Source: Antedon bifida
Taxonomy: Eukaryota > Echinodermata > Crinoidea > Comatulida > Antedonidae
Length of the DNA stretch: 64,000 bases
Direction of reading: 5' to 3'
Assembly (NCBI GenBank): GCA_963402885.1
Contig: OY727098.1
Coordinates: forward strand, 17,222,717-17,286,716
In this document: positions 50,627-61,006 of the stretch, in pieces
Layout: each line of letters begins with the position of its first letter
How positions within the stretch are numbered: the stretch's first letter is position 1
Made by a program: the position numbers and the translations under genes
Notes under the pieces: generated by a model
What the model was told of the DNA's origin: nothing
What the model saw: only the letters and a program-made list of their open reading frames with translations
The model's database searches: none

Positions 50627-52021
50627 TTAAAACTATTACGTTAACAAGCGAGCAGCGTTTTTTGTATGTAAGAAATATTTCTTGTTGTAGATGTTTCTGA
50701 ACACGGCTCATAATGAATTTCTGACCGACGGATTGGTTGTGTGCGTAATATGAGAAGGTAAGTTGATTTGTCCATAATTATTGCATTTTGCCGGGGATTC
50801 CCCATCATTTAAGTATTTCCGTAGTACCCTATTTATCTTTGTTTCGTCCGTATATTGGGCCGAATTTCCGTTGTAATTACGGACGTTCCAAACTTTGAAA
50901 TAATTGTGTTCAATTTCTTCTTTCTGCAAATTTCGATCATATTTTCTTTTCTCTGGAGTGTGGTTTAAGCAACACTGTGTTGTACAGTTTATGTTTTTGT
51001 TGTTTGCTACTGTAGCCCGATATTTCCGGCGAACTTAGAGTTGCCATTTATCGTGAATTATACGTGCGAGAGTACAATGTCCGGTCATATAGGGGTGTCA
51101 TTTAACACTTCACAGGCCCCACCATGGGGGAACTGGGTTAGCTCTCTTCAGCAACCCCCTTAAAAATAGTCCTGCGATTCCCCCCCCCCCCCCCTACCTC
51201 TGAGTATGATCAAGATAGCCAGCTTTAATATAAATTCTAATGTTCCGTTTCTGTTTTAAAACTACAGGAATGATATTCGATTTATAGGCTATCATTTTTG
51301 GCCTTTCCTTGCCTTTTATATTTCGTTTTGTCTTTTTCTTTGTATTGCCTATGGCAGACATTGAATAAATAAAACCAATGTCCCCATATTTCATACAATA
51401 ATTTAGATAGGGCAAAAATAAAAGAACTACACGTATGAAGCGTGTTAGAACTTAGCAATACACTAGCTTTATAAATGATTGCAATACTTTTAAGACAAAC
51501 ACATTCACAGATTTACGGACACTGTTTCTCTATTCATTTTCGTTGTTGTTTATTAAAAGTTTCATATTTAGGCAAAAAATAATTATGACTATTTAAAGTA
51601 GGCATTATTGATTAAAACTAGGCTAGGTCCAGGCCTAGACTAGGCCTACTTACTTTAATTAAAGAAAGCGGGACCGAGTGCAATTTTTATTTTGACTCGG
51701 AAGAAGATTCACCGAGAAAAAGGGTCAACCTTCCTGAAATTGAGATCCGGCCGTTTCCTTTCTCCTGGTGCAATGCTGCCATATTATGTATTCCACTGTT
51801 ATTTAGCAGTTAGGAAATTCTGGTAGCCCTTTTTTTTGACAATTTAAACATGAAACAGTGCTTTGGTTATTTTTTTTTGCAATAGGCCTACTGAAAATGA
51901 AATTCGATGGATTTTCGAATACTGTATCCTGGCAACCATAGAACATTTCGACCGTTAGAACCGCGCGTAGAACAAAAAGATGCATTTCGAACATGTGAAC
52001 GCACACGCGCTCAAAATTATC
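50627..52021. other. intergenic stretch upstream of the kinase gene
   Basis: Includes a 15-base poly-C run at 51180-51194 and CTAG-type words at 51612-51648 (ACTAGGCTAGGTCCAGGCC) about 400 bp before the kinase promoter. No gene recognised. Confidence 0.45.
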
Positions 52022-52028
52022 TATATAA
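52022..52028 (+). promoter_or_regulatory. TATA box of the kinase gene
   Basis: TATATAA (in CTATATAAGCAGCG) lies 147-153 bp before the start codon at 52175. Transcription would start near 52050. No closer TATA-like motif is present. Confidence 0.5.
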
Positions 52029-52174
52029 GCAGCGCATCGACCAGCTAAAAATCGACAACAACCTGAGATTTCTCTCTACCAGTTGTTTTTAACGTGCTAC
52101 TGTATAGTCTACTATAACGTGTTGCTAAGCAAAATTCGAATTCGAAAATTCTAAGATTCTGTTAACAACCAAGC

Positions 52175-54897
52175 ATGGCCAACAAATCGATTGAGCTTCA
52201 ACAAGAAGGAATCATGATGGACCAGTCACAAGAAGAAGAAGGGTAAGTCTTTAGGCCTCGGCCTAGCCTAATACTTAATAGGACTTTCTCAAAAAAACTT
52301 TAAAGAGTTTGTTTTACCAATATTATTATTAGGGTCTAGGCCTGGGGCCTAGCTAGGTTAGGCCCAGATAGTCCTATCCTAGGCCTAGGCCTAGGGCCTC
52401 TAGGCCTATCCTAGGCTAGGCCTAGTCTAGTAGTAGTAGTAGTAGGTAGCTAGGCTAGCTAGCTAGGCCTAGCCTCTAGCCTAGTAGGCCTAGCCTATAC
52501 GCTATCTAGGGCCTAGTCTAGGCGCGCCTTAACTTAGGCCTAACTATAGGATATGCCCATATAGGCCTACCTAGGCCTCTAGGCCTAGGCCTAGCTAGAT
52601 AGGCATTATAGCCTGGGCCTAACTAAGTACTAGTACTAGCCTAGACTCCTAGTTTTAGTTAGGGATAGCCTAGGCCTAGTCTATAATAGGAGCTAGCTAG
52701 GACCTAGGCATATAGTAGGGCGTAGCCTGATAGTAGGCTAGAGGGCCTAGGCCTACCTAAAAGTAAAATATAGACAGGCTAGCCTAGACTACTAGCTAGG
52801 GCCTAGCCTACTGACTAAAGCATAGCATATAGGTAGAGGTGAGCCTACTACCTAGACTACTACTAGGCCTAGGGCCTAGGCCTACTTAATAGTAACTAGG
52901 CCTAGGCCTAGCTAGGTTAGACCGGGCCTATATATCATCAAGCCTAGGAGGTTAGCTAGCTAGCTAGGGAGTTACTACTAGCATAACCATAGAATAGGCC
53001 TACTTATTATTGATAATAATATATTACTAATTAGGCCTAGCTAGTAGTAGTACACTAGGTCTAGTCTACAAATAGCATAATTAACTAGCCTAGCTAGTAA
53101 TAATAGACCCTTGCATATAGGCCTTAAACTAACCTAACCATTTAGTTAGGTATGATTTACAGTTCAAGATTTGACCGTAAGGGCCTAGTAACCTAGCTAT
53201 TGGGCCTCTCTGTAGTCTAGTACTACTAGTAGGAAGTAGACAGCTTACGTAAGTTCTAAGTACCACACACAAGACTAGCTCTAGTAGTAGTAATACTGTA
53301 GGTTACTTATACCAAGCTAGCTGGGGAGCATATTCTTAATCTTATTATACAGATCTTATTAAATTATTATTATTGAATAAATACATTGTGAATTTTTTTT
53401 CTCCAATTAAGTAGATCTCAACCAGATGCACCCCAGCAAGCAAGAAGAAAGTCAGTATTTGGAAGGATTTGGGCAGCAGTGCTCCATCTTTTGTGTATCA
53501 GAAGTGACGAATCATCGGATAGTAACTTAAGTTCGTCATCGTCGTCATCATCATCATCAACATCTCTATCAGCGGGCACAGTGTCGGCATCACTGTCAGG
53601 GGTACACATTTCAGTACGACAGTCGTCATCAAAGTCTCTATCAAAGTCATCAAGATCACATTCGTCTCTGTGGCCAATGTCATCCACATCGTCATCTTCA
53701 AAATTCGCGCTTTCTTCTGGCCAGATACTTACCACACCAGGTCTATCACCAGGGGAGGTGATTCTCCCAAAGCAACGTGTTTATAGCTCGTCGTCGTCAT
53801 CGTCTTCATCGTCTACCGCTCCGGTTCAGCGCATTTTCAGACAACCAACATCAGAGTTATCACCCGGTGAGATACCACAAAGAAAACGTCTTTGTAGTGT
53901 GCCATCATCGTTGTCATCGCAATGGCCATTGTCACCTACCAGTAGCTTCAACGGTTCATCCCGTTCTTCGAAAAGTAACTCCACCACTTCAACACCCAAA
54001 TCCGTTTTCAACGATATAGATGCTACAATAAAACTTGCTGAAATTCTGCCGCCTGCTCGGTTATTAGTTAGTTCAAGTGTTTCACACCTTAGTAATCCTG
54101 TACGTCTTGGACAGGGAAGTTTTGGCCGCGTTGACCTGATGACATCCGATCTTTTTCCAGGCCACCTCGTCGCAGTCAAGACGGCTTTTTTGAACAGTTT
54201 CAGCAATCCTGACTATGCATGGGGCAAGATGCTGGTAGAAGCGCGTGTGATGAAGTTTCTAGACGATCTGCCTTCTGTTCCTCGCGTATTTGGCGTCTTC
54301 CGCCAAGGTAACGTATGCTGTATGGTGCAGGAGTTTATCGGAAATACCTTCACCCTTTCCAGTACCACATTCCTGGATGTATTGCGAACCGGACAGCCGT
54401 CATTGAGCGCGCTTGAATGTATCTCTATGACATCAGAGGTTGTCATTGCGCTCAACGAAATGCACAAACGCGGGATTCTTCACAACGATGTAGCTGCGAG
54501 AAACATCCTGATCCACCACGATGGAACCAGCTACAAAGCGAAGCTTACAGACTTCGGGATGGCATGCAGAGTACAATATCCAAGAGGACACAGAGAGTTA
54601 ACCTTTTCATCGGTGGACGAAGTAATGCAATACATGGATAATCATCCAGAGGTAGCACCAGAAAAATACATTGACGGTGCTTGCGATTCGGTTAGCGGTG
54701 ACGTGTATTCCATCGGTTATGGTATACGTATTGTAGGAGAGGCAATTAGACACAGCGATATGGTTGAACTTGGAAAGGCTTGTGCATGTTTCGACGCAGA
54801 AGATCGACCATCTTTAGATTGGGTAATCAACATCTTGGACATCTATAAAGAAAAGGAGAAGAGCAATCCAACATGCCGGGGTATCAACGGGCCTTAG
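52175..54897 (+). CDS. Ser-rich protein kinase, tyrosine-kinase-like, with HND catalytic loop
   Basis: Two coding exons, 52175-52242 and 53412-54897, join in frame to 517 aa. Residues about 45-230 are low-complexity Ser-rich, likely disordered, with a twice-used motif LSPGEVILPKQR / LSPGEIPQRKR. The kinase domain runs from about 250 to 505: Gly loop LGQGSFGRV (255-263), VAVK lysine (279), alpha-C Glu in LVEARV (299), catalytic loop HNDVAARN (380-387), DFG (403-405), APE (438-440), and SGDVYSIGYG for the F-helix Asp. The catalytic Asp and the metal-binding Asn and Asp are all present, so activity is likely. HRD is changed to HND, and the AARN ending recalls tyrosine kinases. No known family assigned. 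An N-terminal ATG in exon 1 has no competing upstream ATG in frame. Confidence 0.85.
52255..53240. repeat. large CTAG/TAGGCCTA-word tract filling the kinase intron 1
   Basis: Almost the whole 1.17-kb intron consists of CTAG-centred palindromic words: TAGGCCTAGGCCTAG, GCTAGCTAGC, CCTAGG, TAGTAGTAGTAG, ACTAGT. Word order is irregular, so no unit length can be given. There is no transposon end and no coding frame. This is the longest of four such tracts, each in the first intron of a gene in this window. Confidence 0.85.
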
Positions 54898-55516
54898 TTT
54901 TTTTAATATAATTTTTGATTATTAACACATAAACAATATAAACAAGCAAACCTCAGATATAATTATAAGAATAAATTAATATTAATTATTTATAATGTTC
55001 CAATAATGATTATAATAAAATAATAATAATATAGTAATAATGAAAAAAATTGATAATAGATAGTATTAAAATGACAATCAATCACAAGAACATTAATAAT
55101 AAAATCCCTTTTATCCATTTATTTCTCTCGCCAATTTATGTGTGTTTCTTTTTTAAGTTCATTCTTAATTAAACATTTTAAATAAAATTACAAAAGAGTT
55201 CACAAAACATTATTTTAAAACGAACATTTTAAGTTGCTATTGGTAAGTATTGTAAAAATGTAAGTATATACTATACAATTTGTTAATTTTAAATTTTGTT
55301 TGTAATGTATTTCAATATAAGACTTATAGTTTCTATTTTTAACATAATATATATGTTTTTTTAACAAGGTTAGATGTCCTATAGTCCTATGTTTTAATTA
55401 TAATTCTTTATTATAATTTTTATATTTCAATATATTGTAATGGAAAACATACAAATAGCTCTCGCGTTTATAAAACATCATTTTTCTTATATTAATTTTT
55501 TTTTCTCTATTTTTAG
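54898..55516. other. AT-rich stretch after the kinase stop codon
   Basis: Very AT-rich with many AATAAA-like words (for example TATAATAAAATAA near 55010). It probably holds the kinase 3' UTR. No other feature is supported. Confidence 0.45.
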
Positions 55517-55588
55517 GTTACCACGATACACTCTTGCTAAAAACTACATGACGTTTATTCACGACAATCATCCTTTAACCCAATATAG
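55517..55588 (+). other. exon-like 72-base segment downstream of the kinase
   Basis: TTTTTAG before and GTAATT after bound a GC-richer 72-base segment that is open in the phase g|TTA: Leu-Pro-Arg-Tyr-Thr-Leu-Ala-Lys-Asn-Tyr-Met-Thr. A weak donor inside the kinase end (CGG-G|GTATCA, near 54876) would join it in a different phase and stop after 11 more codons. It may be an alternative 3' exon of the kinase or part of an unrecognised short gene ending at 57632. Confidence 0.35.
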
Positions 55589-55689
55589 GTAATTATTACT
55601 CTATTGTATTTAAGATTGTAATACATCTATATATTTTATTATATTGTAAACGTTTTTTCCTACAATTTTATTATTGTTTAACTTAACGT

Positions 55690-57430
55690 TTTTTTTTCTT
55701 TTCATGCAAACCTGCCACGACTACAAAATGATGATCAAGAGATATATCATTTCAGGTAAAAAAAATTATTTTGAATACCGCTAATTAAATATTATTTATT
55801 TCTTTAAATAGTTTTGTGGAGAATCTGTGTATCTTTTATAAGCTTACCTTAAATATATAGCTACCTAACTGTTTTCTTTATTTATTTCGTTGATACTTGT
55901 CGAGTAAACTACAATCAACAAGACCTCGATACTAGGCTAATGTTGTCAACATAATATTAGGTAAAGGTAAGAGCAGTGATTGAAAATTGATTGAAATATA
56001 TATTTATACTGGGTAACCTCTTCAGTCAAAGACTGGTCTCCCAGAGGGCCCAGTTTGTGATCAGTGGCTGTGATGTACTAATACACCGGGGTAACCCCCT
56101 ACTCGTCTCGAAAGATGTACTAGGTTCTTTAAAGTGCACACGAGCTAGTTGTGTACACTGGACCTACGGTTTATAGTCCTTATCCGAGAAGACTCGTTCT
56201 ACCACCAGAACCATGGAGTGAGTGAGCCTCGAACTCCTGCCGATGTTATGGCTACGTAATTACGGTTCCACTGTCTTAACCGCTCGGCCACTCACTCACT
56301 ATTGTTATCTAAAATTCTATCCACCAAAATATTAAAAACGTTAAATTGATTTGTTTATAACTGTGTAATACAGTAATTATTATTTGTGTGGTGGCCTGTA
56401 TAAATACACGTAGCTAAAATCAATTTTTTTTTAAATTTTGTTTTTCATTGATACCTGACGGGGGAACACATCAACAATCGACACCAAGCTGATGTTATCA
56501 ACATTTTAGGTAAAAAGCGTCACAATTGTTAACTACAACTCTATCAACCAAACTGTCATTTATTTGTTTATAAGTGTGTAATAATTATTGTATTTTTTAT
56601 AAACACTTTCTGATGGCGACACGACATAATCAAGTCAATATCAACATTTTAGGTATGAACATGTAATCACGTTATATTACTCTAGTCTAGCCAAGGCAAT
56701 CGAAATTGTTAGAGCCTTCATCAAGTTCTGCCAACATTTGTATTGTTTAATTTTATTATATTTAAAACTTTGATAATTCTTTATTTACTACGACTTATCA
56801 ACAAGAAGTCGAAATGATGATGTTGAAGCAACATTTTTCAACATTTTAGGTAAAGACATTACATTTTTTATAAATTGGAGTTTGAATTAACCTGAAAAAC
56901 ATGAAAACGTTTTAAAAATATACAAATGCTAGTTTGAATTAGCCTAAGCGTTTTACATACACATATCCTTTTTTATATAACTTTGTAATCCTATTTTTCC
57001 TTTCATTTTCGGGAAGTACCACAACTCATCACCAAGAAGTTAATATTAAGATTATGTCTTCTCCAACATTTTAGGTAAAAACAACCACTGACAGTTGATG
57101 TTTGAAAATTCCATTTTAGCTTTTAAAAGTTTAAAAACATTTTACAAATATACAAATGCTTGTTTTGTTTAAACTTTGAAATTCTTTTTTCTTTTCATGA
57201 ATTCGCAAACCAACTCATAACCAAGAATTTCAAGATGATGTTTTAATATTTCAGGTAAAACAACCAGTCACCGTTAAATTCGAGTCTAGATTGTGACATT
57301 TCAACCATACAAATATGTATTTAGGTTACACTTTATAATTATTTTTTCTTTTCATGTACTGGAACCTATACCCAAGAAGTTAATACCAAGTTACCACGTT
57401 GAGTCTTACCTTGCTTACAGATATGGCATT
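55690..57430 (+). repeat. degenerate tandem array with repeated AG|GTAAA motifs
   Basis: Seven or eight loose units, about 150-200 bp apart where uninterrupted. Each runs: T-rich tract with TTTTCATG, an A/C-rich piece like ACTCATCACCAAGAAGTTAA, GATGATGTT, then (C)AACATTTTAGGTAAA or ATTTCAGGTAAA. The junction motif occurs near 55754, 55960, 56510, 56650, 56848, 57073 and 57253. A SINE (56009-56300) is inserted between the second and third. Each motif is an acceptor directly followed by a donor, so they could be very short or zero-length exons, or simply a diverged minisatellite. Confidence 0.6.
56009..56300 (-). mobile_element. tRNA-derived SINE (about 290 bp)
   Basis: On the minus strand the head resembles a Ser/Leu-type tRNA: A box GTGGCCGAGCGGTTAAGAC, B box AGGAGTTCGAGGCTC. 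After it comes a body with GTTCTGGTGGTAGAACGAG, ACTATAAACCGTAGGTCC, GTGCACTTTAAAGAACCTAG and GAGTAGGGGTTACCCCGG. It ends in an AT-rich tail (AGTATAAATATATATTTC). The tRNA part no longer folds as a working tRNA. Family name not assigned. Confidence 0.8.
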
Positions 57431-57560
57431 TATTTTATCTGTCTTTTCATGAATACGTTTTGATGGAACTATCTTACAACTCATCAAGTTGCTGTATTAT
57501 CAAAGAGGATGTTCTTATTTTGTACATAACAAACCGTTTTATTATTTTTTTCAATGACAG

Positions 57561-57632
57561 GCTGAAGCAGAATCTATTCTGGATGCACCAGAACAATCAA
57601 GCATAATCAATAGCACATTTAATCATTTGTAA
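57561..57632 (+). other. possible terminal exon after the AG|GTAAA array
   Basis: TTTTTTTCAATGACAG is a strong acceptor. In phase 0 the segment reads Ala-Glu-Ala-Glu-Ser-Ile-Leu-Asp-Ala-Pro-Glu-Gln and stops at 57630-57632; in the phase left by the segment at 55517-55588 it reads Leu-Lys-Gln-Asn-Leu-Phe-Trp-Met and stops sooner. Either could be the end of a short coding tail or a non-coding exon. Confidence 0.3.
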
Positions 57633-57639
57633 CAATTGA

Positions 57640-58269
57640 ATGTGTTTATTTAGCTGGTCTTTCAAAGATGATAATTCAGAATCGTGGTAGTATTTTAGCT
57701 AGTATGCCTAAAATGATTGAATCCTGGACATTTTGATCTTTTAACTCTCGTCCCTTTAAACAACTTAAAATTAGATCATGGCGGGGTGAACATCTCTCGA
57801 CATGCGGCCTGGGTAACGAATGGTATAAATGCTATTCATAAATGCAATAATAACGTCATTTAACACTGTATGTTATTGACACTCTAATAGATCAACTAAC
57901 TATCAAAATGAAATAGTAGTTTTTATTAATATTAGTAAAATGTATTTCTATGAATAACCTAGGCCTATAACTTAATAAGTTAATTTAAACAAGAATATAA
58001 ATCTAACAATATCATTACTACTAAGATATGCCGTTTATAGTAGTTTAATATTTTAAATAATAACAATAATAAAGTTTGTTCGGCAGTTAATGTACTGGGG
58101 AACCTGGGGGAAAGTAATAGCCATGCTTGTTTAAAAAATGCTCTTACTCTATTATATTATATTGCTGCTATTACAAATAAATCAATTTTATAAATAAATA
58201 TTACAAGACTTAATTCTTTAAAATAAAATGAAACGCACGCTTATAATTTGTAAATCACTTTAAAGTTCA
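57640..58269. other. intergenic stretch, no gene recognised
   Basis: AT-rich. No supported feature. Confidence 0.45.
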
Positions 58270-58800
58270 TTAAAATATACATTTAACACCAACTATCGAG
58301 AGTGTCTTATTATTAATTTGCAGAACTTGTAAGCCGTCTGTAGTGTTAGTAGAGAGATTCCCAATCATGAACACTAGAATTTTCCACGGCCATTGTCTGT
58401 CGGAAACAATATGATTTTTCATTCGTGCAACACCGGACAATTCCGAAATTCCTTCTCGGAAATCCGGCAACGTTCGCCAATAGATAACCAGATTTACCGC
58501 GGAGTTTAGCAATCATTACAACGTCAATGTAGAAAACCAAACTTGACACTATACAACGATCCTCTTCCTCAGAGCCATAGTACATTGTGAACATAATTCG
58601 AAGAGATTCATTTGCCCGCCGCAACCAGCAAATATCATAAACCACCACTATTACAACATACGCCCTTAACACAAGTTTAATAAATGTATAGTTACCTTCT
58701 CGGTTCAATTGAGTGGCCATTCGTTTATCATGTGAATGTATTTTTATAAATATTGAAAAGTAAAGTATTAAAATCCCAATCATTATAATAACAATAATTT
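58270..58800 (-). pseudogene. rhodopsin-type GPCR fragment, frameshifted
   Basis: Minus strand. One frame (58783-58346) gives a fifth-helix end (IGILILYFSIFIKIHSHDKRMA), the third inner loop, then the sixth helix (LRAYVVIVVVYDICWL) and the outer loop to FYIDVV. The next frame (58512-58270) continues with the seventh helix, LNSAVNLVIYWRTLPDFREG, the counterpart of the NPxxY region (Leu in place of Pro). The frame changes near 58510 by one base. Helices 1-4 are absent upstream. The CWxP of helix 6 reads CWLR. So this is a 5'-truncated, decayed class A receptor gene or retrocopy piece. Ligand class cannot be told. Confidence 0.75.
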
Positions 58801-58889
58801 ATTTTTATACCTTCCTGATTACAGTATATACAATGAAATTGGATCAACATTTTAATTTAATGGCAGAAAAAACACTTGTATGAAATTAA

Positions 58890-58937
58890 GGGTGTTGCCT
58901 GGGCAACTAGGGCAACACCCCTGGGTCCGCCCCTGTT
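58890..58937. mobile_element. hAT-type transposon end with hairpin
   Basis: GGGTGTTGCC (58890-58899) and GGCAACACCC (58911-58920) form a 10-bp hairpin, followed by CTGGGTCCGCCCCTG. Its reverse complement, CAGGGGCGGACCCAG, is the widely seen terminal motif of hAT elements. Only this end is recognisable. Confidence 0.55.
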
Positions 58938-58958
58938 GCTAGTGGGAACCAAGCTTTA
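58935..58958. mobile_element. DNA transposon end, family D, opposite orientation
   Basis: TTGCTAGTGGGAACCAAGCT then TTA is the complement of the terminus at 49615. It directly abuts the hAT-type end, so one element probably inserted next to or into the other. Confidence 0.5.
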
Positions 58959-60209
58959 GTGGTGGTGTTTCGCTGCAGGATTTCGTTTGAAATAAAGTTT
59001 TGGTATACAAGGATCTTCACACGTTAATAATGTGTCACGTTATTTTAATTATATTAAATAGAAATTTGAACAACCGTAATTTTCTTAGGAGAGACCGGGA
59101 ATTCCTAACGGAAAACGTAGAGCGCTCAAGTAATGAATATCTACACCACCTAAAAACTTCACTTAACAGTTTGTTCAATGTAAATACATACAAGATGCAA
59201 AGTCAACGATCCTCCTGCCCGTATACACTACATTCGATATCTGTCTCCTGATTGGTCAAATAAAGTTTGGATACTGTACTCACAAAAGTCTGGATTTCCT
59301 GAGTGGTTGAATAAAATGACGTCAGACATAATGGTGTCTCAGGTTTAATTATATTTTTATCGTCGACGTCTGATGTAGACACAATAAGTTATACACCCTG
59401 AACACGTTTTTATATAATAAATACGGTTCTATCTATTATTTTATTATTTTATTTTATTTTATGTCTTTAGGCAATTAAATAATATTAAAGTTTTAAAATG
59501 TTAACAATTAATGGTTGTTTGTTATAGTTACGACATAGCGGCCTAAAAAACAATTGTTTTCTTCTTTACCCAAGATGCAATGCAATTTTATTGAATGTAC
59601 TGCCTACAAAAATATAATATTGACCAATCATATATTAACTATACAATAAAGTATAAAAAAAATCAGTAAAAATTACAATTATTGTAGGCTTATCTATCAA
59701 TCAAACTAAAATTAAAATATAAAATACAATTGATATTACAATTATCAGTTTTTTAACAATCTTTTTTTTTACAATATTGGAATTGTTTGAACAGGTATAT
59801 TGAAATGTGTACACCTACATATTGTGTTTGATTTTGTAAATATTATAAAGTACATATCGATAACGATCTACTAGACAAACAACCGGGAAACGTAAATGAT
59901 GTCACGACTTTCGGATGAAGTCAATTTGACCTATGACATTACATGCTTAGCAAATAGAACGCAATCTATACGTCATTACGTATATCGATTGCTTATAGTT
60001 ATGAATACTATTGCGGGTATTGTGTACATGTCAAGCGCATGTAATTGTCATCTTTCCGATCCGGGGACCATGTCGGTGACGTGTCGCGGGAAAAGCTGCT
60101 TGTAACCGCTTCCTATCATTTCAAGAAAAACAACCTGACAGGCTTAGCTGCCTGCAGTATATTCTGTTTTATTCTAATAAGATCAGCATATTACAGACAA
60201 TGAAAAACA
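58959..60209. other. intergenic stretch before the 60210 gene
   Basis: No gene recognised. The 69-codon frame at 59896-60105 has a Cys-rich end but no recognisable domain. The last 100 bases are probably the promoter and leader of the 60210 gene. Confidence 0.4.
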
Positions 60210-60317
60210 ATGACCGAAAGCGGCAGTCGATATTCTAGCTCACCAAGCAAAAGGCGGTCTTCTAAATCGAAACCAAACAAAGGAAAAACATCAACAAAGG
60301 ACTTATTACAACGGTTG
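60210..60317 (+). CDS. first coding exon of an unidentified gene, continues beyond the window
   Basis: ATG at 60210 opens exactly 36 codons of GC-rich, protein-like sequence ending at CGGTTG|GTAAGT, a perfect donor in phase 0. The peptide is basic and Ser/Lys-rich: MTESGSRYSSSPSKRRSS, then a Lys-rich stretch, ending TKDLLQRL. It looks like a disordered N-terminus with possible nuclear-localisation character (KRR, KSKPNKGK). An ATG 10 bases upstream in another frame closes after 12 codons. No partner exon was found before the window ends, so the tRNA-Glu array would lie in its first intron. Product unknown. Confidence 0.6.
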
Positions 60318-60560
60318 GTAAGTAACAGTTAGCACCGTGAAATCTGTAGTTAAGTAAATCTAGGCTCAATTTATAAACGCTCTTTTTTTTACAACTCAGA
60401 CATAAAATAATTGCTATACGTAATAATTAATTCCTTGTTTTAATGGAAGCCAACCAGGAAGAAGCTCGTTTAAACGTTAATGCAAGAGTAATAATACAAA
60501 AAGCATTTATTAATTAAAATGTGGCGTTTTTTATGGATATTAATATAAATTTGACTCTAG

Positions 60561-60659
60561 CCGCAGCATGGGTGAAACTTCCACGAATCCTAACCACTAG
60601 ACAACACGGGATATGGCATATACATTGAACATACAATGGATAGCCTGTGCATTAATTAA
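60561..60659 (-). pseudogene. decayed tRNA-Glu repeat unit (founder-like relic)
   Basis: The minus strand shows the 5' half of tRNA-Glu and its upstream spacer with about 10-20 percent change: CCACGAATCCTAACCACTAG is identical to the array tRNA, then GACAACACGGGATAT versus GACCACACGGGATAT, and the spacer GCATATACATTGAACATACA versus GCATATGCATGGAGCATACA. The T arm half is missing (sequence departs before CCGCAGCATGGG). It is interrupted on its spacer side by the MITE at 60660-61006. Confidence 0.85.
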
Positions 60660-61006
60660 AGATGTATTGTCTCCCAAAAACATGAAAAATGAAGATTAAT
60701 TAAATCAGACTTTGAATAGGTTATTTTGTAGTTTTAATAAAGTGAATCACTTCCGTAGAAAAAAAAAACGGAAAAAATTATGTTTTCACATATAAAATAA
60801 CATGATAAATGGTTAAATTCAACCAAAAATCCATTGGCTGGCAGCCAATTTGACCATTTTTTGCTTTAAATTCCAGTTTTTTCAGGTAAATAAATTTTGT
60901 TTAGATCCAATTTTTGGTCAAAGTCAATAACTATTATGTGACATTAAAATGGAATATTCAACAACAAAAATTGTAAAAAATTATTTTTCAGGGGGACAAT
61001 ACATCT
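60660..61006. mobile_element. MITE family A, complete copy (347 bp) inside a tRNA repeat unit
   Basis: Ends AGATGTATTGTCTCCC and GGGGGACAATACATCT are flanked by TTAA (60656-60659; 61007-61010). Its left neighbour is the spacer of the relic tRNA unit (TGCATTAATTAA). To its right, TTTAACTAATAGATAG (from about 61033) is the later part of the same spacer type. So it inserted into a tRNA-Glu unit spacer. Confidence 0.9.

Noticed and set aside
53418-53735. Asp-rich minus-strand frame
   Set aside because: Antisense of the poly-Ser region of the kinase.
59896-60105. 69-codon plus-strand frame with a Cys-rich end resembling an EGF-like start
   Set aside because: Too short and no second Cys module or splice site; it lies in the likely upstream region of the 60210 gene.
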